The notes beneath the pieces were generated by a model, which worked only from the letters and a program-made list of their open reading frames with translations, did not search any database and was not told where the DNA came from. A DNA stretch of 64,000 nucleotides. It comes from an uncultured Alphaproteobacteria bacterium (GTDB lineage: Bacteria > Pseudomonadota > Alphaproteobacteria > RF32 > CAG-239). Position 1 is the first letter of the stretch. Every line of letters begins with the position of its first letter. Made by a program: the position numbers and the translations under genes. Positions 17,681 to 25,850 of this stretch are shown piece after piece. The stretch spans positions 1 through 64,000 of the forward strand of contig CAKQMD010000004.1 in NCBI GenBank assembly GCA_934254925.1, read 5' to 3'.

Positions 17681-19104
17681 GTTATAAAGTAAGCGATTTA
17701 AAATTTTTGATTGACGTTTCGACCAATGCTTTTCTGGAGACAGATGCCGCCGGAATGGTTGTTTTGGCGAGCAGAAATGCTCATTTGATTTTTGGCGGCG
17801 AGAGTCCGGAAGGCAAGTTTTTTACAGAGATCTTTGACGAAAGCGCGGCGCCTGTCGTTAAAAAGCGTTTCGAAGCTTGTTTGAAAACGCGGCGGCCGGA
17901 GAATTTCTGCATTTCCAACGCCGGGCGCTTTTACAATTGTTATCTTTATCCTCGCAGCGGGCGGCAGACGGCTGTTTGTCTTGAAGACATTACCGAACGT
18001 CGTCAGCTTTCCGAGATTTTGCATAAGACGACGACCCGTATGAATTTTGCCGAAAGGACGGCGCGGCTTGGTTATTGGGAGCTTGATCTGACGGCAAGAA
18101 AAATCTATTGGTCGGCCGAAATGTATCGGATTTTCGGTGTTGAGGCCAAAAACGTCTCGGTAAAACGCAATATTATTCGAGAACAGGTGATTGCGGAAGA
18201 TTTGCCGCTGTATAAGCAAAAAATTATCGAACTGATAAAAAAAAGACGTCCGGTGGAAGGAATGCTGCGGGTGAGGCGGCCGGACGGCAGACTTGTCCAT
18301 TGTCTGTTCAAAGCCGGTCTTGTTTTTGAGGGCGAAGGACAAAAAGTGGCGGGAACGTTTCAGGACCTGACTCGTTTGATTGAGATACAGCAGGCTTTGG
18401 AAAAGGCCAAAACGGAGGCTGAGCGCCTGAACCGGGAGAAATCTTATTTTTTGGCTCAGGCCAGCCATGATTTGCGCCAGCCGATGCAGGCTTTAAATAT
18501 CTTTATTGCCACTCTCGGAGAAGAAAAATTGGCGCCGGAACAGTGCCGTTTGGTCAGTAAAATTGAAGAATCCGCCAATAATCTGTATAATATGCTGGAC
18601 AATTTTTTAGACATTTCCAAGTTGGAAGCCGGTGGTGTGGAAAAAGAGAATCGAGAATTCGACATGGGAAAACTGTTGTCCTCCCTGGGGCAGGAATTTA
18701 AAATTGTTGCAGAATGCCGCGGAATCCGTTTTCGCTTTGTCAATTGTTCCTGTCGGATTGTCAGCGATCCGGTGCTGGTTGAGCGGATTTTGAGGAATTT
18801 GCTGAGTAATGCCTTCAAATATACCCGCGACCGGATTTTGCTCGGATGTCGGCGTTTGCGCGGCGGTCGCATTAAGGTCATGGTCTGTGACAACGGAATC
18901 GGTATTGCCAAGCAAGATCAGGAAAAAATTTTTGAAGAATTTTTCCAAAGCGAACAAAATTCGGAGCAAAAAAAGCAAGGGGCCGGTTTGGGCTTGGCGA
19001 TTGTGCGAAAAATTGCCGCGCTTTTGGGGACGGAAATCCGGCTTTCTTCCGCTCCCGGGCACGGCAGCTGTTTTTCTTTTGTCTTGAAAACCTTTGAAAA
19101 ATAG
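17677..19104 (+). CDS. PAS-domain sensor histidine kinase
   Basis: A 475-residue kinase. Two PAS-like domains (about residues 10-110 and 120-240; the second with ARLGYWELDLTARKIYW) precede a HisKA dimerisation helix with the phospho-acceptor His264 in SHDLRQPMQ. A complete ATPase domain follows: N box NLLSNAFKY, DNGIGIA and GAGLGLAIV. There is no transmembrane segment or receiver domain, so it is probably a cytoplasmic sensor. The ATGA overlap with the DUF4340 gene puts it in the exporter operon, unusual company for a kinase. No response regulator is adjacent. Confidence 0.92.
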   Translation: MSYKVSDLKFLIDVSTNAFLETDAAGMVVLASRNAHLIFGGESPEGKFFTEIFDESAAPVVKKRFEACLKTRRPENFCISNAGRFYNCYLYPRSGRQTAVCLEDITERRQLSEILHKTTTRMNFAERTARLGYWELDLTARKIYWSAEMYRIFGVEAKNVSVKRNIIREQVIAEDLPLYKQKIIELIKKRRPVEGMLRVRRPDGRLVHCLFKAGLVFEGEGQKVAGTFQDLTRLIEIQQALEKAKTEAERLNREKSYFLAQASHDLRQPMQALNIFIATLGEEKLAPEQCRLVSKIEESANNLYNMLDNFLDISKLEAGGVEKENREFDMGKLLSSLGQEFKIVAECRGIRFRFVNCSCRIVSDPVLVERILRNLLSNAFKYTRDRILLGCRRLRGGRIKVMVCDNGIGIAKQDQEKIFEEFFQSEQNSEQKKQGAGLGLAIVRKIAALLGTEIRLSSAPGHGSCFSFVLKTFEK

Positions 19105-19150
19105 AATTGATGACTATATTGCCGTCAAGCATTTTCAGAGGAGAAAAAAC

Positions 19151-19876
19151 ATGACGGAAAAAACGGAAGAAAAGAAAGAAGCCCTCTATATTGAAGTGAC
19201 GGAAGGTGGGCCTTATCTTGTGTTTGGCGAGGCGGGGCTGGTTCAGCAGATTATTGTTCCCGATGCGGAAGGTGCGTCTTGGGAATATCAAACCAATCAA
19301 AACTTTAAGGCGGAAAAACCGGTGGAAGGAGAGCCTCTGGCCTTGTGTCGTTGCGGTCATTCCAAACATAAGCCTTATTGTGATGGCAGTCATGAAAAAA
19401 TAGCCTGGGACGGTCGCGAAACCGCCGGGTTTGAACCTATAGAAGACGGTGCCGAGGCTTTTGAGGGGCCGAACCTAACCTTGTTGGACAATGAAAAATA
19501 TTGTGCTTATGCCCGTTTTTGCGACGCCAAAGGTCGCGTATGGAATTTGGTTATGGAAGAGACGCCGGAAAGCGACGCTTTGGCAACGCGCGAAGCCTGC
19601 AATTGTCCTTCCGGGCGTTTGATGATCAGACGAAAAAACGGCGAAGTCGTTGAACCGGCGTTGAAAAAGGAAATCAGCCTGTTGGAAGATCCGGCCTTGG
19701 GCTGTAGCGGACCGTTGTGGGTGAAAGGCGGCATTCGCGTGCAGAGTTCAGACGGACGAAGTTATCAGCCGCGCAATCGACAGACGTTGTGCCGTTGCGG
19801 CAAGTCTTCCAATAAGCCGTTTTGCGACGGTTCGCACGCGTCGGTGAAGTTTCAGGACGGATTGCCGTTAAAGTAA
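19151..19876 (+). CDS. CDGSH iron-sulfur domain protein with two CDGSH motifs
   Basis: A 241-residue protein with two 2Fe-2S binding motifs of the MitoNEET type: Cys66, Cys68, Cys77 and His81 (CRCGHSKHKPYCDGSH), and Cys214, Cys216, Cys225 and His229 (CRCGKSSNKPFCDGSH). A middle region with CNCPSGRLMIRR resembles the divergent 4Fe-4S-mono-cluster domain often fused to CDGSH. Probably redox or iron-sulfur handling; the substrate is unknown. The ATG at 19151 follows AGAGGAGAAA. It is convergent with lpxK, overlapping it by 9 bases. Confidence 0.9.
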   Translation: MTEKTEEKKEALYIEVTEGGPYLVFGEAGLVQQIIVPDAEGASWEYQTNQNFKAEKPVEGEPLALCRCGHSKHKPYCDGSHEKIAWDGRETAGFEPIEDGAEAFEGPNLTLLDNEKYCAYARFCDAKGRVWNLVMEETPESDALATREACNCPSGRLMIRRKNGEVVEPALKKEISLLEDPALGCSGPLWVKGGIRVQSSDGRSYQPRNRQTLCRCGKSSNKPFCDGSHASVKFQDGLPLK

Positions 19877-20830
19877 TCCTGCTTTTTTCAGGATAAAAGT
19901 TTGCAGCTTTTCGGGATTTTCCCAGGCAATATCTATTTCCAGAACATTGAAACTTTTTTGCAGTTCTGCAGGGATTTTTACAAAATCTTTGGTTGTCGTG
20001 TAAACCGGCGCTTGTAGCTCTGTCGCTTCTTGCAAAATGGCTTCAAGTTCGGCGCGGGTGTAGAAATGATGATCGGGAAAATCATGGGTTTTGAGCGGAT
20101 TTAAGCCGCATTGACGCAAAGAATCGTAAAATTTCTGCGGGCGGCCGATGCCGGCAAAGGCGATGACTTCGGTCGGTGCTTGCTCGAGGGGCGTTGCTAT
20201 GACTCGTCCGTGAAAATGCGGCAGCTCAGGAGCCAGAGCGCTCAAATTGCAGTCATCGTTGCCGATGACGATTATGCCTTGGGCCCGTTTGAGGCCGGCG
20301 GCAAGATTTTCCCTCAGAGGTCCGGCCGGAACAGGTCTGCCGTTGCCAAAGCCGAAGCTGCCGTCAAAAACCAACAGGGAAAGGTCTTTGTAAAGCCCGG
20401 GATTTTGGAAGCCGTCGTCCATGATGATGACGTCGGCTCCTTCTTTGACGGCCATTTGCGCCGCGGCATAACGATCGGGATTAACAATGACCGGTGCCAG
20501 GCGTGAAAGCAACAAAGGTTCGTCGCCGACTTCCGCAGCCGTGTGGCGGGCGGGATCGACGCGAACACCGGTCAGTTTTCCGCCATAACCGCGAGAGACG
20601 AAGAAAGGTTTTTTTCCTTTGTCAAGCAGCATGCGGGCCAAAGAAAGCGCCGTCGGCGTTTTGCCGCTGCCGCCGGCGGTCAGGTTGCCGATGCAGATGA
20701 CCGGAACGGAAGCATGTTTGGGATGTCGCCATTTCAGGCGCAAGGCCGTAGCCAAAGCGTAAAGCTTTCCGAGAGGAAGAAGAATGTCAGAGGTTAAATT
20801 CTTGTCTTTCCAATATGTTGGTGTGCGCAT
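19868..20830 (-). CDS. lpxK: Tetraacyldisaccharide 4'-kinase LpxK
   Basis: A 320-residue inner-membrane-associated kinase that phosphorylates the 4' position of the lipid A precursor. It shows the P-loop GGSGKTP (around residue 51), SRGYGG, DEPLLLSR and the DDGFQNP segment. The ATG at 20830 lies one base after the waaA stop and gives the usual length. Open upstream codons overlap waaA and are not needed. Lipid A is therefore probably made by this organism. Confidence 0.96.
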   Translation of the reverse strand: MRTPTYWKDKNLTSDILLPLGKLYALATALRLKWRHPKHASVPVICIGNLTAGGSGKTPTALSLARMLLDKGKKPFFVSRGYGGKLTGVRVDPARHTAAEVGDEPLLLSRLAPVIVNPDRYAAAQMAVKEGADVIIMDDGFQNPGLYKDLSLLVFDGSFGFGNGRPVPAGPLRENLAAGLKRAQGIIVIGNDDCNLSALAPELPHFHGRVIATPLEQAPTEVIAFAGIGRPQKFYDSLRQCGLNPLKTHDFPDHHFYTRAELEAILQEATELQAPVYTTTKDFVKIPAELQKSFNVLEIDIAWENPEKLQTFILKKAGLL

Positions 20831-20831
20831 C

Positions 20832-22091
20832 TTAAAGATAACCTTTAACTTTTTCCAAGATCCCGTCGAGTACTTTTGCTTCGCCGGTAGCCCAATTGTA
20901 AGCCAAGCTGCGTTTTGCTTCAAGCAGTTCTTTATGGCTGAGGAGCTGGGAAATCGTTTCTGCCAGATCGGTGGTTTCGTGGATTTGAATGACGGCATCG
21001 GCTTTTTTGGCACGGTTCATGGCGTCGGTAAAGTTATGCATATGCGGGCCGACGATGACGGCCGCTCGGGATCGAGAGGGCTCAATAAAATTCTGTCCGC
21101 CATGGGGAATCAGCGATCCACCGACGAAAACCAGAGGACAAAGGTCATACCAAATGCCGAGTTCGCCGATGCTGTCGGCAATATAAACGTCCGTTTGCGG
21201 TGTAATCGCTTCATTTTGTGAGCGGAGAGCCGTGTTTAGTCCCAAAGTCTTGAGGCTCTCGCCGATTTCTTTGCCGCGATGAGGGTGGCGCGGAGCGATC
21301 AGCGTCAACAGGCCGGGAAATTGTTGTTTCAGATGCGGCAGCATTTTGCCGATGCGGAGTTCTTCATCGGCATGGGTGGAACTGGCCAGCCATATGGGCC
21401 GGTTGCCGATCATGGCTTTGATCTCGTCGCGTTTGACGGGGTCGACCGGAAGCGGCATTCCTGCGAATTTCAGGTTTCCAAGACACATGGAATCTTTGGC
21501 GCCGAGGACGCGCAAGCGATAAGCATCTTCTTCCGATTGGCCGAGGCAAAATGTAAAACAGCCGAGAAGTTCTTTGCTGATGAAGTCAAATTGTTGCCAA
21601 CGTTTGAAGGATTTGTTGGAGATTCTGCCATTGACTAAAACCAAGGGGACATTTTTGCGTTTAATGCTTGAAAGCATAGCCGGCCAAAAGTCCGATTCAA
21701 ACCACAAAACAAGATCCGGGTGCCAGTAGCGGATAAAACGGGTGGTGAAAAAAGGATTGTCGCTGGGCAAATATTGGTGGAAAGCTCGTTCCGGCAAACG
21801 TTTGGCCATTAAGTCGGCCGAGGTGACGGTTCCTGAGGTGACCATGACATTGAGGTCAGGATAGGTTTCCAGCAATTTGTTGATCAGCGGCAGCATGGAG
21901 ACGGTTTCGCCGACGGAGGCGCCGTGCAGCCATACCAGGCGGCCATCGGGGCGTTTGCGCTGCGGCCGGCCGAGGCGTTCATTGAACCTTTTGACGTCTT
22001 CTTTGCCGTTTTCTTTGCGCTTGTTGATGTATCTTTTGATCACCAGCGGATAAAGAACGCTGATAAGGGTGTTGTAGATGCGAATGAACAT
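20832..22091 (-). CDS. waaA: 3-deoxy-D-manno-octulosonic acid transferase WaaA
   Basis: A 419-residue glycosyltransferase that adds Kdo to lipid A. It shows WLHGASVGETVSMLPLI (the Glu acts as base in the family), FESDFWPAML, LVNGRISNKSFKRW and the C-terminal GGSLIPHGGQNFIEP. The N-terminal hydrophobic stretch (residues 3-18) would anchor it at the inner membrane. It lies between the acyltransferase and lpxK on the minus strand. Confidence 0.96.
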   Translation of the reverse strand: MFIRIYNTLISVLYPLVIKRYINKRKENGKEDVKRFNERLGRPQRKRPDGRLVWLHGASVGETVSMLPLINKLLETYPDLNVMVTSGTVTSADLMAKRLPERAFHQYLPSDNPFFTTRFIRYWHPDLVLWFESDFWPAMLSSIKRKNVPLVLVNGRISNKSFKRWQQFDFISKELLGCFTFCLGQSEEDAYRLRVLGAKDSMCLGNLKFAGMPLPVDPVKRDEIKAMIGNRPIWLASSTHADEELRIGKMLPHLKQQFPGLLTLIAPRHPHRGKEIGESLKTLGLNTALRSQNEAITPQTDVYIADSIGELGIWYDLCPLVFVGGSLIPHGGQNFIEPSRSRAAVIVGPHMHNFTDAMNRAKKADAVIQIHETTDLAETISQLLSHKELLEAKRSLAYNWATGEAKVLDGILEKVKGYL

Positions 22092-22100
22092 GAAACCTCC

Positions 22101-22838
22101 TTATCTTTTGCGGCGACGGGAGTTGGGATCGGGCATGACCGGCGTCAGGCCGAGTTCTTTATCTGCCGCAATGGTGATGTCGTTGAGAATTTTTTCAATT
22201 CTGAGGCGCTGTTGTTCCAACTCGTCATTGTTGAGGCCGGACGGAACATAAAAAGGGCCGGAAATGGTGAAAATACCTTTTGAAAAAGGCAGCGGAACCA
22301 TCATTTTGTCCCAGGCTTTTTCGATGATTTTGCAGTTTTGGGTACTGTAGGTCATGGCAAAAATCGGCTTGCCGGTTTTTTGTGCAAAATAGATCGGCGA
22401 CATGCTCATGATCATTCTTGGTCCGCGCGGGCCGTCGGGAATGATGGCGATGGAGGTTTCATCGGCCAGAGCTCGGCGAAGGCCGAAGGCCGCGGCAGAG
22501 GCGTTTTCGTTTGTGGAACCGTTGATAATTTTCATGCCGAAGATCCGCAGCATGGTGGCGATCATGCGGCCGTCCTGATGGCTGGAGACCAAAGCGCTCA
22601 ACGGATGTTTGGCACGCCAGAACAACGGCAGCATGAGGGCGCGGCCGTGCCAACCGACCAGGATGATGCTTTCATTTTTCTCCCAAAAACGGTAGATTTC
22701 GTCAACGCCGTTGACTTTCCATTTGGTCGTGATTCCCGTAAAACGGGCGTAAAGATAAATCAGACAGCTGATCAGGAAAATGACCGGACGAGATTTTAGA
22801 ATGAATTTGGACAGGCGTTTGAAGAAGACTTTTATCAT
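22101..22838 (-). CDS. Lysophospholipid acyltransferase family protein (DUF374)
   Basis: A 245-residue membrane-anchored protein with a hydrophobic segment near residues 14-32. It carries the DUF374-type features WHGRALMLPLFWRAK, ALVSSHQDGRMIA and IPDGPRGPRM (which acts as the substrate site in LPLAT enzymes). In many alphaproteobacteria such a gene sits beside waaA and lpxK, suggesting lipid A acylation; this is inferred from context. Confidence 0.88.
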   Translation of the reverse strand: MIKVFFKRLSKFILKSRPVIFLISCLIYLYARFTGITTKWKVNGVDEIYRFWEKNESIILVGWHGRALMLPLFWRAKHPLSALVSSHQDGRMIATMLRIFGMKIINGSTNENASAAAFGLRRALADETSIAIIPDGPRGPRMIMSMSPIYFAQKTGKPIFAMTYSTQNCKIIEKAWDKMMVPLPFSKGIFTISGPFYVPSGLNNDELEQQRLRIEKILNDITIAADKELGLTPVMPDPNSRRRKR

Positions 22839-22845
22839 TTTGCGT

Positions 22846-23103
22846 TTATGAACGTTTGGTTTTCGTATCGGTTATGGAGATGCCGATGGTCTCGTTTTCG
22901 GTAATGACGACTTCGCCGTGGCCGATTAGGACGTCATTGGCATAGATGTCAACGTAATCATTAATGTCGCGATCCAGTTCGACAACGGCGCCGCGGCCGA
23001 GTTTTAAAAGTTGGTGAACCCGCAAGTCGGCCGTGCCGAGAGTGACCGAAATCTCGACTTTAATATCTTCATTGGCAAGAATCTCTTTTTTGGAAGCAGC
23101 CAT
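22846..23103 (-). CDS. fliN: Flagellar motor switch protein FliN
   Basis: An 85-residue SpoA/FliMN domain: VEISVTLGTADLRVHQLLKLGRGAVVELDRDINDYVDIYANDVLIGHGEVV. This is the FliN C-ring subunit that helps switch flagellar rotation. The ATG at 23103 (MAASKKE) is favoured because GGAG sits 9 bases upstream; an ATG at 23118 is also in frame. It stands alone beside lipid A genes, away from other switch genes in the window, but fits a flagellated cell together with motAB and two flagellins. Confidence 0.92.
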   Translation of the reverse strand: MAASKKEILANEDIKVEISVTLGTADLRVHQLLKLGRGAVVELDRDINDYVDIYANDVLIGHGEVVITENETIGISITDTKTKRS

Positions 23104-23263
23104 CAAAATCATCTCCATTTTTTGTTTTAGCTTTAATATATATGATAATTTTATTTATGCAAATTCTATTTGGCAACTTATCAAACAATAAATTTACTTT
23201 GTGGATTAAAAAATTTTAAATTGCCGAGGACGGAGAATTGTGCCAAAAAAGTGGTGGGCTCTC

Positions 23264-23292
23264 TTGCAGTTTGCAAGTTGCTTTCTTATATA
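23264..23292 (+). promoter_or_regulatory. Possible promoter of lon
   Basis: TTGCAG and TATATA are spaced by 17 bases, about 40 bases before the lon ATG. A heat-shock sigma promoter might be expected for lon, but I see no clear RpoH match. Confidence 0.4.
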
Positions 23293-23333
23293 AAGAGCAG
23301 GCGTAATCATTATGAAATGGAATCAGAAAAGAC

Positions 23334-25691
23334 ATGGTTGTTAGAAAAGAAACTTATCCGGTATTGCCGTTAAGAGACATTGTCGTTTATCCCAAAATGA
23401 TCGTTCCTTTGTTTGTGGGGCGCGAAAAGTCCATCACGGCGCTGCAAAAAGTGGTTGACGAAGACAAAAACATTGTTTTGCTGACGCAAAAAGATGCAAA
23501 GATTGAAGATCCGGGCGCGGATGACGTTTATCACATCGGAACAATCGGCACGGTTTTGCAGCTGTTGCGCCTTCCTGACGGAACGGTTAAGGTTTTGATC
23601 GAGGGGCTGGAGAGAGTTCAGATTGACAAGTTTATTAAAAACGAAGAATACATGGAAGTTAACGCGGTTATTTTGCCAGAGGCGGAAGACTATGATCCCG
23701 AACTGACGGCTTTGGAAAGGGCGGTGTTGTCGCAGTTTGAGGAATATGTCAAACTTTCAAGAAAGACGCCGCCGGAAGCGATTATTGCGGTTAATCAGAT
23801 TGCCGATCCGGGAAAACTGGCCGATACGATCGCCTCTCATCTGAATTTGAAGATTGCAGACAAACAGGCTTTGCTGGAGGCTGTCAGCCTGAGGGAGCGT
23901 TTTGAAAAGATCCTTGGCTTTATGGAAGCCGAAATCGCTTTGATGGAGGTTGAAAATAAGATTAAAACCCGCGTTAAAAAGCAAATGGAAAAAAGCCAGA
24001 AGGAATATTATCTCAACGAGCAGATGAAGGCAATCCAAAAAGAGCTCGGAGACGGGGAGGAAGACAGCGAAATCGCCGAATACACCCGTAAGATCGAAAC
24101 GACCAAGCTTTCTAAGGAAGCCAGGGAAAAAGCCTGGGGCGAGCTTAAAAAACTTCGCTCTATGAGCGCAATGTCTGCCGAGGCCACTGTGGTGCGCAAT
24201 TATCTGGACTGGCTGTTGGACATCCCCTGGAAAAAACGCTCAAAGGTCAACAAAGACCTGGCCAAAGCCATGGCGGTTTTGGAAAAAGATCATTATGGTT
24301 TGGAAGAAGTCAAAGAACGGATTATCGAATATTTGGCGGTTCAGGCTCGTGCGGACAAGGTTAAGGGTCCGATTTTGTGTTTGGTCGGTCCTCCGGGTGT
24401 GGGTAAAACCTCACTCGGCAAATCCATCGCCCGTGCTACCGGCCGCAGCTTTGTCAGAGCCTCTCTCGGAGGAATGCGCGATGAGGCGGAAATCCGCGGT
24501 CATCGGCGGACTTATATCGGTTCCATGCCGGGAAAAATCATCAAAGGCATGAAAAAGGCGGCAACGTCTAATCCTCTGTTTTTGTTGGATGAGATTGACA
24601 AATTGGGTAATGATTATCGCGGAGATCCGAGTTCGGCTTTGCTGGAGGTTTTGGATCCGGAGCAGAACTCTTCGTTTAATGATCATTATTTGGAAGTTGA
24701 TTATGATTTGTCTGACGTGATGTTCGTGACGACGGCCAATTCTTTGGATATGCCGCGTCCTTTGTTGGACCGCATGGAAATTATCCGCTTGTCCGGCTAT
24801 ACGGAAGAGGAAAAAATCCAAATCGCCAAACTGCATCTGATTCCCAAGGCTTTTAAAGAAAGTGCGGTCAAGACTTCGGAGCTGAAAATTTCCGATGACG
24901 CGATCAGGGACATCATTCGCTATTATACGCGGGAGGCCGGTGTGCGCAACCTTGAGCGCGAGATATCCAAAATTGCGCGGAAGGCGGTTAAGGAAATTTT
25001 GCTCGGTAAGGCCAAAAAAGTGACGGTGACGGCCAAAAATCTCGGAAATTATCTCGGCGTGATCAAATATCGCTATGGTGAGGCCGAAGAAAGCGACCAT
25101 ATCGGCGTGACGACCGGATTGGCCTGGACGGAAGTCGGCGGTGACATTTTGTTTATCGAAGCCGTCGATATGCCCGGAAAAGGCAAGGTGACGGAAACCG
25201 GAAAACTCGGCGACGTGATGAAAGAATCCATCGAGACCGCTTATTCGGTCGTGCGAGCTAATGCCCGGAAATTGGGAATTGATCCCGAGGTTTTTGAAAA
25301 GACGGATATTCACGTTCATGTGCCGGAAGGCGCGACGCCGAAGGACGGGCCTTCAGCCGGTATTGCCATGTATACCACCTTGGTTTCGGTTTTGACTAAA
25401 ATTCCGGTGCGCAAGGACGTGGCCATGACCGGGGAAGTGACGTTGCAGGGCAGGGTGCTGCCGATCGGCGGTTTGAAGGAAAAACTGCTTTCCGCTTTGC
25501 GCGGCGGTATTAAGACCGTGATCATTCCCAAGGACAATGAAAAAGATCTGGTCGAATTGCCCAAAAGTGTGACCAAAGGGCTGAAGATTATTCCGGTTTC
25601 GGAAGTCGGAGAAGTCATTAAGATTGCTTTGAGTCGCGAGGTCACTCCTTTGCCGGAAAATGAGTGCAAATGTGAAATTGTGAAAGAGTGA
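23334..25691 (+). CDS. lon: ATP-dependent protease Lon
   Basis: A 785-residue AAA+ serine protease that degrades misfolded and regulatory proteins. The N-terminal substrate domain starts YPVLPLRDIVVYPKMIVPLFVGREKS. Walker A GPPGVGKTS is near residue 352, followed by FLLDEIDKLG. The protease domain carries the catalytic Ser near residue 674 in DGPSAGIAM and the Lys of GGLKEKLL. A hydrophilic tail ends ECKCEIVKE. Monocistronic with its own terminator. Confidence 0.98.
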   Translation: MVVRKETYPVLPLRDIVVYPKMIVPLFVGREKSITALQKVVDEDKNIVLLTQKDAKIEDPGADDVYHIGTIGTVLQLLRLPDGTVKVLIEGLERVQIDKFIKNEEYMEVNAVILPEAEDYDPELTALERAVLSQFEEYVKLSRKTPPEAIIAVNQIADPGKLADTIASHLNLKIADKQALLEAVSLRERFEKILGFMEAEIALMEVENKIKTRVKKQMEKSQKEYYLNEQMKAIQKELGDGEEDSEIAEYTRKIETTKLSKEAREKAWGELKKLRSMSAMSAEATVVRNYLDWLLDIPWKKRSKVNKDLAKAMAVLEKDHYGLEEVKERIIEYLAVQARADKVKGPILCLVGPPGVGKTSLGKSIARATGRSFVRASLGGMRDEAEIRGHRRTYIGSMPGKIIKGMKKAATSNPLFLLDEIDKLGNDYRGDPSSALLEVLDPEQNSSFNDHYLEVDYDLSDVMFVTTANSLDMPRPLLDRMEIIRLSGYTEEEKIQIAKLHLIPKAFKESAVKTSELKISDDAIRDIIRYYTREAGVRNLEREISKIARKAVKEILLGKAKKVTVTAKNLGNYLGVIKYRYGEAEESDHIGVTTGLAWTEVGGDILFIEAVDMPGKGKVTETGKLGDVMKESIETAYSVVRANARKLGIDPEVFEKTDIHVHVPEGATPKDGPSAGIAMYTTLVSVLTKIPVRKDVAMTGEVTLQGRVLPIGGLKEKLLSALRGGIKTVIIPKDNEKDLVELPKSVTKGLKIIPVSEVGEVIKIALSREVTPLPENECKCEIVKE

Positions 25692-25719
25692 CGGTAAAGT
25701 TTCCTGATTGGTACTTTGG

Positions 25720-25750
25720 CAGAAAAACCACCCATCGGGCGGTTTTTCTG
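25720..25750 (+). terminator. Terminator after lon
   Basis: The stem agaaaaacc/ggtttttct has an inner GC-rich extension and is followed by a U-rich tail. Confidence 0.8.
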
Positions 25751-25791
25751 TCTATATAGACTGATACAATATCATTATTTTTGACAAAATG

Positions 25792-25820
25792 TTGTTTGAT
25801 CTTGGGAATTGTGATATACT
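25792..25820 (+). promoter_or_regulatory. Sigma70-like promoter of the second flagellin
   Basis: TTGTTT and TATACT are separated by exactly 17 bases, 31 bases before the ATG. A strong AGGAGAG ribosome site follows. I saw no clear sigma28 consensus, which is unusual for a flagellin. Confidence 0.5.
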
Positions 25821-25850
25821 GAGTATATTAAGATCCAGGAGAGATTTGAG

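Noticed and set aside
25776..25786. TTGACA as -35 of the flagellin promoter
   Set aside because: No -10 lies at 16-18 bases from it; TTGTTT/TATACT with 17 bases fits better.
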